NCBI GenBank assembly: GCA_033060915.1
Contig: CM065396.1
Coordinates: 792,501 to 856,500 of the forward strand
DNA: 64,000 bases
Direction: 5' to 3'
Source: Euryodendron excelsum
Lineage: Eukaryota > Streptophyta > Magnoliopsida > Ericales > Pentaphylacaceae
Shown: positions 1 to 10,799 of the stretch, one piece after another
Layout of the letters: every line of letters starts with the position of its first letter
How positions within the stretch are numbered: position 1 is the stretch's first letter
The notes under the pieces: model-generated
What the model was told of the DNA's origin: nothing
The model's database searches: none
Seen by the model: the letters and a program-made list of their open reading frames with translations, nothing else
Translations under genes and position numbers: made by a program

Positions 1-2769
1 TTTGAAGAGAGTTTTTAGGAAGAAGACTTAATGATAGTTTTTAGAAACTAAATTTTCGAAGAGAACTTTTAAAAAGGAGTTTGAAAAGAGCTTTTTGGAA
101 AATAAATTTTTGAAGAGAGTTTTTAGAAAGAATTTTTTTTCAAAGTGGATTTTTGGAGAGAACTTTAGAAAGTATTTTGAAAAGCAATTTTGAAAGAGGT
201 TTGAATATGGACTTTTTAAAAACCTTTTAAATGTCTTACTTTCCTAAAACAATTCTAACTATATCGAGATTAGAACCATTCTAAGTTAGTAGTTTTGAAA
301 ATAACATAGATTTGAAATATGAACCAATTTGATCACATTGAATATCACACTTTCCTAAAACAACCTCAACTATGGGATGACTAGAATCATCTTCAAATTC
401 TGATTTTGATGAAAGCCAAGTTAGGGTTTAGACCCAAAATATGGACCTCGATGTTCACAATGAATATAACACATTCCTAAAGCAACTCTAACCATGAATT
501 GGCTAGAATCACTCTAGGTGTGTGATTTTGAAAATAACTTTTTGAAAACAATTTTGAGTAAATGAATGAATTTGATATGCATAATGCAAGTAGGGTTGTG
601 AACATACAAGGTTGGCTTCACCACATAATCAAGGGGGCCGAATCCACATGGTCTAAGGTTGAATTAGAAGAAAGCCACGACACGGTGACTTTCAACAATT
701 CTTCCTACACATGAATCGGGGATTCTCTTATTCCAAGCATGCAAGAAGGGGAGGGGGGGGGGAGAAAATAGGGGATTAAAATAGCAAAAAACCTATGTGG
801 GTTAGGAGGAAGAAGAGAGAGGGGGGAGTACATAAACATACAAGAGACCTACCTTGTATTCTTCTTATTTTCTTGCTTTATTTGCTTTGCTTTGTTTGAT
901 CCTTGAAAGTTTCCAAGTTGTAGCACTTTAAATCTTCAATGGAGGCTTTGGAGGCTTGTATATGAATGTATGGAGCGTATAGAGGTGTTAAGGTTAAGTG
1001 TATGGAGGCTAGGGTTTGAAAAGGCCTAAGAGAGCTAGAGTTTGAAGAGAGTTCAAGGTCTGTTTGTAGAGAGACAAACTTTCTAGACTTAGATTGCCGA
1101 CCTCTTTCACTCAAGGGGAGGCTCTATATTTATAAACAAAATATTAACCTAGCGCTTGTTGCAGAGGCGCCAGGACAATTTTTCCTCCTAGTGGTGCCAG
1201 GTCAAATTTTGGCTTGCAATGGCACCAACCACTTAGGAAATGTTTTTGGTCAGCAAGCAATGTATCTTTTAACCCTTGATATGCAAGACAAAAGATATGA
1301 GCGCCTGTATTGGTGACTACCATGTAATTTTTATCTTGGCTTCACTAAGAATGACTCCGGAAGGTTCGGGAATGCTTCGGAAGGCCGGGAATGGTCCAAA
1401 AGGACGAAAATAGATAAAAAAAAAAAAAAAACCCTTGAAATAGTGTTTCAAGAGTAACAGAATTGAAAAACAATATCAGGATGGTCGATCGAGCTATTAG
1501 GGGCAAAACGGTCAACTAGACTAGAAAACCACCAGAAAGGACTCGGAATGACTCATGAAAGGACTTGAAGGTTGGAAACACTATTTAGAGTGTTCCAAGA
1601 GATTGCCAGTTTGACACTTAGAGCCGGTGTGGTTGGAAGAGGCGACCGGCCTACAAAGGGCAAAATGATCATTTTGCACCGGGTTTGCTAGAATAGACTC
1701 GGAATGAACCGAAAAAAGTATTGGAAGGTCGGGAATACTAATAGAAGCATTCTCGGGAGGTTACTGTTTGATACCCAAGCCGGTGTGGTTTTCGGAGGCG
1801 CTCAGACGCCTAGGGGTAAAATGGTCATTTTGACTGGATGGTCTCGAAATTGGTCCAAAACCGAATGGAAGGCATTTTAACATGCCGGATCATCTTTGGG
1901 ATGATCTTGAAAGGGTGTATTGACCAATCTAAGGACTTAGGTACTTTCTTGATAAGCGTGTTGAAAAAGGCCCAAAGGGCAGTTTGGTCATTTTTTACTA
2001 GAGTGGGCTAGCAGGCACTGTGTTAATCGGGGTTTTGAGTGTTTCTGCCACTCTGATGGTTTGTGACGAGTTGGTTTTCATAGGTATCTCGTCATTTGGT
2101 AAACGTGTCATGGCCAATAGGTGAGTTCGGTCCCATAACATAGGAGTTTTGTTTGCGAGTGTTTCCGCTACTCTAATGGTTGCAATGTTTGCGAGTATTT
2201 TCACCACTCTGACGATTTGCGTTCATTCCAGAGACTGCCTATCTCAAAAAGCTATTATGAGGACTTATCGTATGAAGAATCAACTTTCTCGAAAGACGAG
2301 CCAATTAACAAACATTCTTTAGTGGCAGGCTAACAGGTGCCAAAGGTGGACCGTTTTACCATCTCGAGGACTTGGGTTTCGTCCCGATCGACGGGTTTGA
2401 AGGGACTTACCGTTTCGAAGATTGTTCTCAAAAAATGTGTCAGATTGGATGGTCTTATCACATGAGGGATTACTTTCTCAAAAGGTGTGCCAAATTTGAT
2501 TTGAACTGGAATTGGATTTGAAATTGAATTTGAGATTGAAGTGAGGACTTACTGTCTATACGAGGACGTGCCAACTAGAATAGGACCGAGTAATGCCCCA
2601 AGGGCATTTTGGTCATTTTGCCTCTGTTGGGTTCAGCGAGTTCACGAAGCGATTGATTGATTGGATTAAGTCTTGAAAGTTGATTTAGACTTGAATATGT
2701 CTATTTTGGCTTGAATATGAGTCTGTGCAAACTAGAGATTGCCGAGTGGGCAAAAATGGGGTACTTACA
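1..2769 (-). repeat. Ogre-like LTR, partial (copy A)
   Basis: This is the first half of a very long LTR read on the minus strand; the rest lies before the window. Its right edge is the sequence ggggtacttaca, the reverse complement of the tgtaagcacccc start seen in the intact solo LTR at 42833. Shared landmarks are the repeated gtcattttg blocks (about 1500-2000), the gagtg...cactc motifs (2030-2220), degenerate GGCGCC boxes (1150-1230), a TATA box near 1125-1135 and the CA-rich downstream leader. No polypurine tract or primer-binding site flanks 2769, so a solo LTR is possible. CpG sites in the solo LTR are often TG or CA here, which suggests an older copy. Assignment to the Tat/Ogre lineage rests on LTR size and on the gag motifs of copy C. 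Confidence 0.7.
1123..1137 (-). promoter_or_regulatory. LTR promoter TATA box (copy A)
   Basis: On the minus strand this reads tttataaatatagagcc, and a cluster of decayed GGCGCC-type boxes lies 15-100 bp upstream. The same arrangement occurs in the solo LTR at 45024 and in copy C near 18712, so it is probably the retrotransposon promoter at the U3/R border. Confidence 0.5.
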
Positions 2770-2887
2770 AAGATGAGCCATCTCTTGTGAAAGGGCATGT
2801 ACCATATCCCTTGATAAAGCTATGAACTCATCCCGAGGGTCAGCCCCTACTGAAGAAAAAGTGTCTCAAGACCCTTGAGGGCTCCTA
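2770..2887. other. short unassigned spacer
   Basis: This stretch lies between the LTR edge and the first recognisable transposase sequence. I see no reading frame, repeat or terminal inverted repeat in it. It may be the left end of the Harbinger relic or host DNA. Confidence 0.3.
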
Positions 2888-3876
2888 CTTTCATCAAGTG
2901 TTAAAGGCAATGTGTAGCTTGGAGCGTTGATAATTAGACCTCCCTCTTTCGATGAGGTATTTGATCATGTTCGGCACAATCCTATGTAATAACCATATTT
3001 TAAGGCAAGGTAAAGTTGTACTGTAGTTTTTCCTTAATTCAATGTTAATTATGAGCAATGACTTCATTCTTATGGTATTGACTAGGATTGCGTGGGCACA
3101 ATAGATGGAACCCGTATTCACGCCCATGTTCCAGGAAGATAGCAAATACCATACTGTGATAAACATATCGTTCCAACGCAAAACATTATGGCAATTTGTT
3201 CTTTTGGACATGTTGTTCACATATGTGTTGTGTGGATGGCAAGGAACAACAAATGATGCTAGAGTATTGGTAGTGTATTACTAATCTAGAGATAAAATTC
3301 CCTATGCCAAAGCAAAAGTATTCAAAAACCAGATTTGACGTTATGGAGTACATTTTTATAATATGGTATATGATGTTAATATTAGTTTGAAAACTAGGTC
3401 AATATTATTTAGTCGATTTGGGTCATACAAATATGCCAGGTTTCTTAGCACCGTATAAAGGAACACGATACTATGTGCAGGAGTATCTTGCGCAAAGTGG
3501 GTCCCCCCGCAATCGTAAGGAATTATTCAACTATTGACACTCCTCATTAAGAAATGTGATAGAACGTTGCTTCGGTGTATTGAAGCAATGTTTCCTTATA
3601 CTAAAGGCCATGCCTTTATTTAGCCTTCGAACCCAAACATATATTCCCAATGCTTGTTGTGCGCTTCACAATTTCATTAGAATGCATAACGAAGATGACA
3701 AATTGTTTGACAAGTACTCTAATATAATGTTTGACGGCGATTCTGAAGAAGGCACAAGTGACAATAGCAATGCCAACATAGTGGGCATTAATGTTAGTAA
3801 TTCACAAAATCGAGAAATGGGAGCTATCCGAGATGAGATAACTCAGCAGATATATGATGCACATCATAGTGGTTAA
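2888..3876 (+). pseudogene. PIF/Harbinger transposase pseudogene
   Basis: This is a decayed DDE transposase of the PIF/Harbinger superfamily, which would cut and paste its element in the nucleus. Pieces appear in family order across shifting frames: a FHQVLKAMCSLE-like segment (about 2890), RPPSFDEVFDHVRHNP (about 2940), an apparent intron (about 3005-3090), DCVGTIDGTRIHAHVP with the first catalytic Asp (about 3090-3140), PTQNIMAICSF, a LGHTNMPGFLAPYKGTRYY segment (about 3420), and the C-terminal block VIERCFGVLK...CCALHNFIR in the open frame 3556-3876. Frameshifts and stops (for example before 3556) show it is not functional. The last frame ends naturally after QQIYDAHHSG, as in HARBI1/ALP1-like proteins. 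It has no visible partner ORF beside it, apart from a zinc-finger frame downstream. Confidence 0.8.
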
Positions 3877-4153
3877 CGACAAGAGTAATAAGACGTTGTC
3901 ATTGGGAGGTGTTTTGTAATGTATTATATCAGAACTTATGTCATGTGTAAAGAATCACAATTTAAGAGTATTGAGGCCATATGTATGATATTTGATACCA
4001 AATTATGTCTTGTTGTCGACTTATGTTTTTAGGGAAATGGTCAGGAGATATGTTGTATTGTAATACGAGTTTGTACTATGGGGACTCATGTATTGTATGA
4101 TACATTTGGATAGTTTGTATTGTATTTTGTAAGATGATGTTGTCATTTGCAGG

Positions 4154-4366
4154 TTGCTCAGGTTGATAATGACAGTAGACCAGCAATATGGACCTTCTTG
4201 TGGTTGTGGTGCAGGGAGGATGCATGTATATGTTTCACACACAAAGAGAAATAACAGCCAATCATTTTATAGGTGCCCTCGGGGAATGAATCACGTTGAT
4301 AGTTTCATATGGGTTGATGAGTATCCGGTGGCAAGTCGCGGCAGTGTTGAAAGGGCAAAGAATTAG
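4154..4366 (+). CDS. GRF-type zinc-finger small protein, possibly a fragment
   Basis: This 70-codon frame contains CGCG...SHTKRNNSQSFYRCP...SFIWVDEY. The spacing fits the zf-GRF domain (CxCG, then S/T and N, a FYxCP block and an aromatic-rich FxWxDE end). The third expected Cys/His ligand near GMNHVDS is represented only by a His, so metal binding is uncertain. zf-GRF domains bind single-stranded nucleic acid in larger enzymes. In plants, short stand-alone GRF proteins are also common, often near transposons. It lies about 280 bp downstream of the Harbinger relic on the same strand and may be a second gene of that element or a captured host fragment. The chosen start is the first ATG, and upstream coding sequence could have been lost. 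Confidence 0.5.
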   Translation: MLRLIMTVDQQYGPSCGCGAGRMHVYVSHTKRNNSQSFYRCPRGMNHVDSFIWVDEYPVASRGSVERAKN

Positions 4367-4589
4367 TCGTAGTACCTGATATGTGCGTGTTGTGGATATA
4401 TTATGTGTGTTAGTAATTATTTTATCATTTTTATTACTTTTTGTACTGTTAAAGTAGCGTGAAAGTGATGTTTTCTGTAATTTTGGAGTAGCTTGTATAA
4501 ATTAGTTGGACAGTAGTAGAAGGCAACTATGGTTATATGTACGACAACTATGGCTATTAGTGATTGCTAAATCATTAAAACTAGGTGGT

Positions 4590-4892
4590 AAGGTGAATTT
4601 ATGCTCACTTTAGAGTAGGACAGGTTGGTGGTAGGGTGAATTTATGTTCATTTTATTGCTGGCAATTTGGTGCTTAAACTGGTAATCTGTGTTATTGTTG
4701 GTTGTTGGTCATTTTCTATTTGTAGGTGTAGGTTCCAACTGTGTGTTTTGGATAATTGGTTAAAGCAGGTGGTATGTTTAATTTATGCTCATTTTAGAGT
4801 AGGACAGGTTGGTGGCAGCAATAATTTATGTTCATTTTATTGCTGGTAGTTTGGTGCTTAAACTAGTTTTTTTGTGTTGCTGTTATTGTTGT
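4590..4892. repeat. 184-bp tandem duplication, two diverged copies
   Basis: The segment with gagtaggacaggttggtgg followed by ttcattttattgctgg and tttggtgcttaaact occurs at about 4613 and again at about 4797, an offset of 184 bp. The copies differ by scattered substitutions and small indels. No coding potential is apparent. Confidence 0.65.
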
Positions 4893-4978
4893 TGGTTGTT
4901 GGTTATTGGTAATTGGATGCAGGTAGTAGCTGGTTACATCTCACTGAAATAGGTGCAAGTGGTGGCAAGAAGTGGGTT

Positions 4979-5100
4979 TTGGTGTGTGTGTGTGTGTGTG
5001 TGTGGGAGAGAGAAACAGACACAAATCGAGAGAAAGAGAGATAGTGAGAAAGAGCTGGTGTGTCTCTGTGTCTGTGTGTGTGTGAGAGATAGAGAGAAAC

Positions 5101-5152
<52 letters not shown>

Positions 5153-5319
5153 GGTGTTTGGAGGTGTGTGTGAATTAGAGAGAGAGAGAGTGAGGGCGAG
5201 AGAGTGAAAGAGAGATTCATATATCTATGGGAGAGAGAGAGAGAGGGTGTTTCGAGACGTGTGTGTGAATCAAAGAGAGTGACGGCAAGAGAGAGTGACC
5301 GAAACAAATGTGTCTATAG

Positions 5320-5351
<32 letters not shown>

Positions 5352-5610
5352 GAGAGACAGAGGTGGGTGTGTGTGTGTGTGTGTGAGACTGAGAGAATGA
5401 TGGTGTGCATGTGGGTGTGAATGAGACAAGCAGAATGAGACAGATAGAGTGGTGGTGTGTGAGAGGGGAGAGAGAGAGAGAGAGAGAGAGAAACAATGAG
5501 AGACAGAGGTGGGTGGGTGTGTGTGTGAGACTGAGAGAATAATGGTGTGCATGTGGGTGTGAATGAGACAGGCAAAATGAGAGAGAGAGGGAGAGGTGGT
5601 GTGTGAGAGG

Positions 5611-5673
<63 letters not shown>

Positions 5674-5753
5674 AGGGAGAGAGAGGGAGAGGGAGAGTGA
5701 CTAGAGAGAGAGAGAGTGATGGTGTGTGTGAGAGAGAAAGAGAGTGATGGCAT
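4979..5753. repeat. compound GA/GT microsatellite block
   Basis: This is nearly continuous simple sequence: (GT)n at about 4983-5003, (GA)n at about 5110-5151, 5321-5345, 5466-5492 and a long run at about 5615-5668, separated by GTGTGTGTGA and GAGACAGAG words. Two segments of about 180 bp inside it (around 5321-5470 and 5466-5600) are near-copies of each other, so unequal exchange has built larger units. Long frames on both strands here are by-products of the dinucleotide repeats. Confidence 0.9.
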
Positions 5754-5869
5754 GTAATTTAGGTTACTAAACACGTTTTTTGTTTTTTGTTTTTAATTTT
5801 AGGCAATAAAAAACTTACAGCAAAAACACAAAAAAAAAAAAAACTGACAGCACTTCCAAATGCACCCTA
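5754..5869. other. AT-rich segment, possible transposon end
   Basis: It contains T-runs, an A-run and the phrase cagcacttccaaatgcacccta. Such wording is common at or next to terminal inverted repeats of plant DNA transposons. I could not find a matching inverted copy near 2770, so the Harbinger element ends remain undefined. Confidence 0.25.
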
Positions 5870-7093
5870 AGTATTTTCAATAACCCTTTTCAAAAATGAT
5901 TTTCAAGCATTATATTCTTAAAGTAACTTTAATCCTTCCATGATTAGGATTGGTCAAGTATAACTAAGATACTCAAGGACGGTTCTATAACCTTAAAGTT
6001 TTAAAAACAAAATGAAAGTTTCTAGCCCCCTTTTGCTAACTTGTTTTCAAAACTCATAGCCCTAAGGGAGCTTAGTCTTTCAATGACTAACCTCTCAAAG
6101 GTGATGAAATGTCAAGCATGCCTTACAATAAGGTATTCAAAAACTACTTTCAAAAGCTTTTCAGAGACAAGTTCACAAGAGCATTTTCAATCCAAATTCT
6201 ACCTCCAAAGTTTTCAAAACAAGACTTCAAAACATTTTCAAAACCCCCCTTTAAGTTATTCCAAAACCTTTCTATAACTCCCCTAAGTTGTTCCAAGAAC
6301 ATTTTAAAACTTCCTTGAGTTAATTCAAAAACATTTAAAATCATCTTCAAAACTGATTTCAAAAATACTTCAAACATCCTAAGTTCTATCTCAAAAGCAT
6401 TTTTCTAAAATCTCAAGTTCTCTTTTTCCAAAGACCTCAAAGTGTCTTTGAATATTTCCAAAGACCTCAAAGTGTCCTCAAAACCTTCTAATGGCCTTAA
6501 TGCGCCTCTTTTCTATCGGGCCTTTGGCTGAACTACGAATGACTTGATTCTTGCCAAATGAGATACGTAAGCAACCCAAAACGGTGCGGTCACAACTTTT
6601 ATTTCAATCCAAATTTCATTTTTTAAAATTTTCTATCAATCTAAGATTTCTATTTCGAATCCCTTCAAAACTTTCATATTTTCAAATCATGCATCATTCA
6701 TCCAAAAAGTGATGAACAAACCTTGTTTTGAAAACTCTAAAGTGGATATTAAGTGGAGTGAACTAAGGGTGATTAGACATGTAGGTACCAAAAGGGCGGG
6801 GTTGGGTGATAATCTTAGGATATCTGCCTTACACGTAACTAACCCCCGAACCATAAATTTCTATTTTGAAGACCAAAATCGGAGTCATGTTTTCAAAAAG
6901 GGCTTTATTACTACCTCTATTTCAAAAACCATCTTAAAAAGGATATGTTCAAAACCTTTTCAAAAAACTTAAGTTTAGTCTTCAGATTACACTTAGCTTT
7001 AGGTGACCTAACACATCTTTAACTATGTTAGGTGGTGACTCCCATTTTTCCAAAAACACCCTTCTTAAAATCAATTTCAAGATCAAACCTAGT
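5870..7093 (+). repeat. Ogre-like LTR 3' part, plus orientation (copy B1)
   Basis: This aligns in the same direction with the 3' part of the solo LTR (about 45700-48210). Shared marks are gctagg/gattagg leader text, the gatacgtaagcaaccc...ggtgcggtcac block (6560-6592, compare 47509-47538), the atgtaggtaccaaaagggc block (6779) and ttaggtggtgactcc (7028, compare 48135). Its orientation is opposite to the adjoining piece B2. It lacks the last 90 bp or so of the LTR. Confidence 0.7.
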
Positions 7094-8144
7094 TGCATAT
7101 TAAGCAATTGGGATTGTTTAGGAACAGTCCTGGAAGGTGTGCATACCATCTGGAGGGATTTATGTTGTGCTGGTGTGCCTAGGGGTAAATCGGTCACTTT
7201 GATCGAAGTTAACCGAAACGGGACTAGAATGGTTGGAAATACTGTTAGAAGCATCTCCAAAAGATAATTAGTTTAATAACTAGAGCCGGTGTGATTTCTG
7301 GAGACAATTGGATGCCCAACAATAAAATGGTCATTTTAATTGGATACTCCCGAAACTGATCTAGAAGAGTGGAAGGCATTGGAAGATGTTAGATTGTCTT
7401 TGAGACAATCTTGGAAGGGTAGACTTATTGTCTTGAGAGATTTTGAACTTTCTCAAAGATGTGCTTAGAGGCCCAAGTGGCAGGTTTAATCATTTTTCAC
7501 TAAGTCAGGCTGGTAGGTGTCGGTGTTAACCTAGGTTTGTGAGTGTTTCCGTCACTCCAACAGTTGTGACGAGTTGGTTTCCAGAGGTATTTCTTTTCTC
7601 TGGTAAATGTGTCATGGCCAAGAGGCATGTTCGGTCTCATGACAAAGGGGTTTTGCTAGCATTCCCAATGTCGAGCTGTTTGTGAATGTTTTCGGCACTC
7701 CGATGATTGTGATGTTTATGAGTGCTTCTACCACTCTGATGGTGTGGCATTGGTTCTGTAGACTGCCTGATCTCGAAAAGCTAACGGATGCCTAGGGGGC
7801 ATAATAGACATTCTACGTTGGCAGGCTAGTAGGCACCAAAAGTGAACTATTTAAAGTTTATGAGTTTTTTAGCACTCCGACGGTATGGTAATTTATGAGT
7901 GCTTTCGCCACTCCAACGGTGTTTGGCACTAGTTCCGGAGATCAATCAATCCCGGGAAGCAGCCTGGAGTGCCTAGGGATATTTTGGTAATTTGGCTTCA
8001 ATTGGGCCTTACGAGCCTGGGAAGCGACCAATTGACTAGACTGGAATTTAAAAAGCCGGTTTGGATTTGATAGTATTGTAACATTTTACTGGAAGACTGA
8101 TGTCGACTGGAAATTGTCGAGTGAGCAAAAATCAGGTGCTTACA
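7094..8144 (-). repeat. Ogre-like LTR 5' part, minus orientation (copy B2)
   Basis: It matches copy C (about 19690-20733) in the same minus orientation. Shared marks are acagtcctg-aaggtgtgc, the gccggtgtgatttctggag block, repeated gagtgtttccg-cactcc motifs and the terminal gagcaaaaatcaggtgcttaca. The terminal aca at 8142-8144 touches a polypurine tract, which identifies this piece as the beginning of a 3' LTR. Confidence 0.7.
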
Positions 8145-8169
8145 GCTGCCCCTCTTTTCCTATCTTTGC
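8145..8169 (-). other. polypurine tract of the Ogre-like element
   Basis: On the minus strand this reads gcaaagataggaaaagaggggcagc and directly abuts the LTR start tgtaagcacc. A purine-rich tract here is the expected plus-strand primer for reverse transcription. Confidence 0.6.
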
Positions 8170-10400
8170 TTGTCAAAGACCGAAAACGATAAAGTAAGAG
8201 TCTCATTTTGATCGCGAGGCGATCAGAGGGATTGGAGTAGTTGGAATTTGGAATTTTGAGTTTTGAAAACTGGATTGTTTGGATTTTTGAAACTTGAAAT
8301 TTTGAAAACTTGATTTTGAAATTAATTTTTCTTGAAATGACATTCCGACCAATGGAATGACATTCTTTTAGGGAGATATAGGGTTTTTGAAATTGAAGAT
8401 GATTTTTGAAATGATTCTGAAATTGAAGTTGATTATTTGAAATCGCCTTCTATAATGGATGGATTTGGATTTGAATGGAAGGGTTTGGAAAACATTTGAA
8501 ACTTGAAATGAAACTTTTGAGGAAAAAGATTTCAAAACCTAGAATTTTGAAATTAAACATTTGAAAGGAAAATTTTAGAAAGCCTAGACCATCAGAGTGG
8601 AGAAAGTTTTAAAAACTCAAAAACATTTTTGAAAGTAGGCTTTTTAAGGCGAAAGCTTGAAAATCCAAAATTTGGAAAGGTAGGCTTTTTTAAGTGAAAG
8701 CTTGAAAACCCGAGATTTTTAAAAAACGGAGCTTTTGAAGGAAAAAGCTGAAAAAACCTGAGAAGAAATTTTAAAAATGGAGCTTTTAAAGGAGAAAGCT
8801 TGGAAAACCCAAAAATTTTGGAAAGCTGGGCTTTTCGAAGCAAAAGCTAGAAAATTCAGAATTTTGAAATTTAGGCTTTTTCAGGTGAAAGCTTGAAAAC
8901 CCAAGATTTTTGAAAAATGGAGTTTTTGAAGCAAAAAGATCGAGAAACCCGAGAAGATGTTTGGAAAACGAAGCTTTTGAAGGAGAAAGCTCGGGAAACC
9001 TAAATTTTTTGGAAAGTAAGGCTTTTTTAGGCGAAAGCTAAAAAACCTGGAATCCTTTTAGAAAACGGAGCTTTTGAAGTTTAAAGCTCAGAAAACATGA
9101 AAAAATTTTTTAAAATTAAACTTTTTGAAGGAAAAAGCTTTCGAAAACTGGTGAAATGATTTTGAAATGAAACTTTTTGAAGGAAAATGTTTAGAAAACC
9201 TAGAGACTGATTAGAATGGAAACTTTTTCAAGGAAAAAGTTTAGAAAACCAAGAGATTGATTTTGAGTTGAAACATTTTGAAGGAAAAAGTTTGGATAAC
9301 CTATAATTTGACTAGAATTGAAACTAGTTTTATTGAAGGCAAAATGTTTAGAAAATTCAATTTGCTTTGAAATTTGAATTCTCGAAAATGTTTAGGAAAT
9401 TCATTTTGATATGAAATTTTTTATTTTGTGAACGCAAAATGTTTAGGAAATTCCTTTTGACTTTAAAAAAAAATTATTTTGACTTAACATTAGAACTTTT
9501 GAAGATAAATTGTATAGAGAATTCATTTCTGACTCGAAATTTGAACTTTTGAAGATAAAATGTATAGAGAATTCATTTTGACTTGAAATTTGAACTTTTG
9601 AAGACAAAATGTATAGAAAATTCATTTTGACTAGAGATTTTTTATTTTTTTTTAAAGCAAAATGTATAGAAAATTAGTTTTGACTTGAAACTTGAAACTT
9701 TTTGAAGGAAAATTTTAGAAAAACTTATTTGAATTTTGAAATTTGATTTTGAATTTGAAAGAAAGCAAGAGCCTTGATCTTTTGAAATTGAAACTTTTTG
9801 TAGAAAAAGTTTTGAAAGTTTTTGAAGTTGAAAATAATTTAGAATTTGAAAGAAAGCAAGAGCTTTTATCTGTTGAAACTTGAGTTGAAAAAGTCTTTGA
9901 AAATTTTTAAACTTGAAAATGATTTTGACAAGAGCTTTCGCTATTTGAAATATTTTGATTTGATTCGGCAAGAATTATACCTTTGCTTTGGAGGGATCTG
10001 CTTACAGTTCTTTTGTCTTGAACATTGGAGGATAAGATGTTTGTGGCTTCTTGGATTGAGATTTCTGGAGATCGGAATATTCAGTGTTTGATTGATAGGA
10101 TTCTTGCTGACATATCTTCTGAGGGGTTGTGCTTCTTTGAAGTTAAAAATCTTGAGTATGTTTCTAGAAGGGGTGATATCTCTTTTGAAAAGTTTGAGAG
10201 ATCTAGAGGGTTGAACATCTTTGATGGGTTCTTTTTTGAATGAATCGACTAGTTTGAAATTGAATGGGAGGTGTAAGGTGGGCCATTGCCCCATTTTTAA
10301 TGATTTGAGAAGGTTGAATTAGGCTTTTCAAAGTTGATTGGGGAGGTCAACGGTGGGATGTTGCCCCAGTCTTCATTGTTTGAAAAAGGCTGGATTAAGC
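8170..10400. repeat. repeat-rich 3' untranslated region of the Ogre-like element
   Basis: This is low-complexity A/T-purine DNA built of degenerate tandem units of about 50 bp. From about 8620 to 9110 the unit alternates ggagcttttgaagg-aaagctcg with gaaaaccc(gag)attttt. From about 9480 to 9690 a second unit, tgtatagagaattcattttgacttgaaatttgaacttttgaagataaaa, recurs at about 9510, 9561, 9610 and 9664. No conserved reading frame exists. Tandem repeats just upstream of the 3' LTR are a known habit of Tat/Ogre elements. Confidence 0.6.
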
Positions 10401-10439
10401 TGTTTAAAGTTTTCACAAAAAGTTAGAACGATGTATGTT

Positions 10440-10790
10440 ATACCCATGGATGGATGCACATATTAGACAGGAATATGAATGAATGAATGTACAAGTTTAC
10501 ACAGGGATTAAAATGAATGCACATCATACTTTTTGATGAATCCACAGGCTTATGCATGAGTGGAATTGAATGCATGTCATACCTTTGATGAATGCACATG
10601 ATTATACAAGAAGGGACTTGAGTGTATATCATACTTTTTGATGAATGCACAAGTTTATACAGGAATCAAATTGAATGCATGTCATATTTTTTGATAAATG
10701 CATGAATAGAATTGAACTACATAAGAATTGAATGGATGTATAGGTTATACATGTCATGAATACACAGGTATTGCATGAATATAGGTTATT
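10440..10790. repeat. tandem repeat of about 53 bp
   Basis: A unit with catactttttgatgaatgcac, tttatacagg and attgaatgcatgt recurs at about 10525, 10578, 10629 and 10682 with 50-55 bp spacing and growing divergence at both ends. It belongs to the same 3' region of the Ogre-like element and is not coding. Confidence 0.6.
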
Positions 10791-10799
10791 TTATGAAGA

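Noticed and set aside
4903..5774. Several long reading frames (up to 185 codons) on both strands
   Set aside because: They encode only Ser-Leu, His-Thr or Arg-Glu dipeptide runs dictated by the GA/GT microsatellite.
1..8144. Copies A and B as the two LTRs of one element with 2770-5869 as its inside
   Set aside because: No PBS or PPT borders copy A at 2769, the interior is a Harbinger relic and microsatellite, and copy B2 is tied by its PPT to the element on its right.
9443..9971. Minus-strand Phe/Lys/Ser-rich frames of 60-109 codons
   Set aside because: They are translations of the 50-bp tandem repeats in the 3' region of the Ogre-like element.
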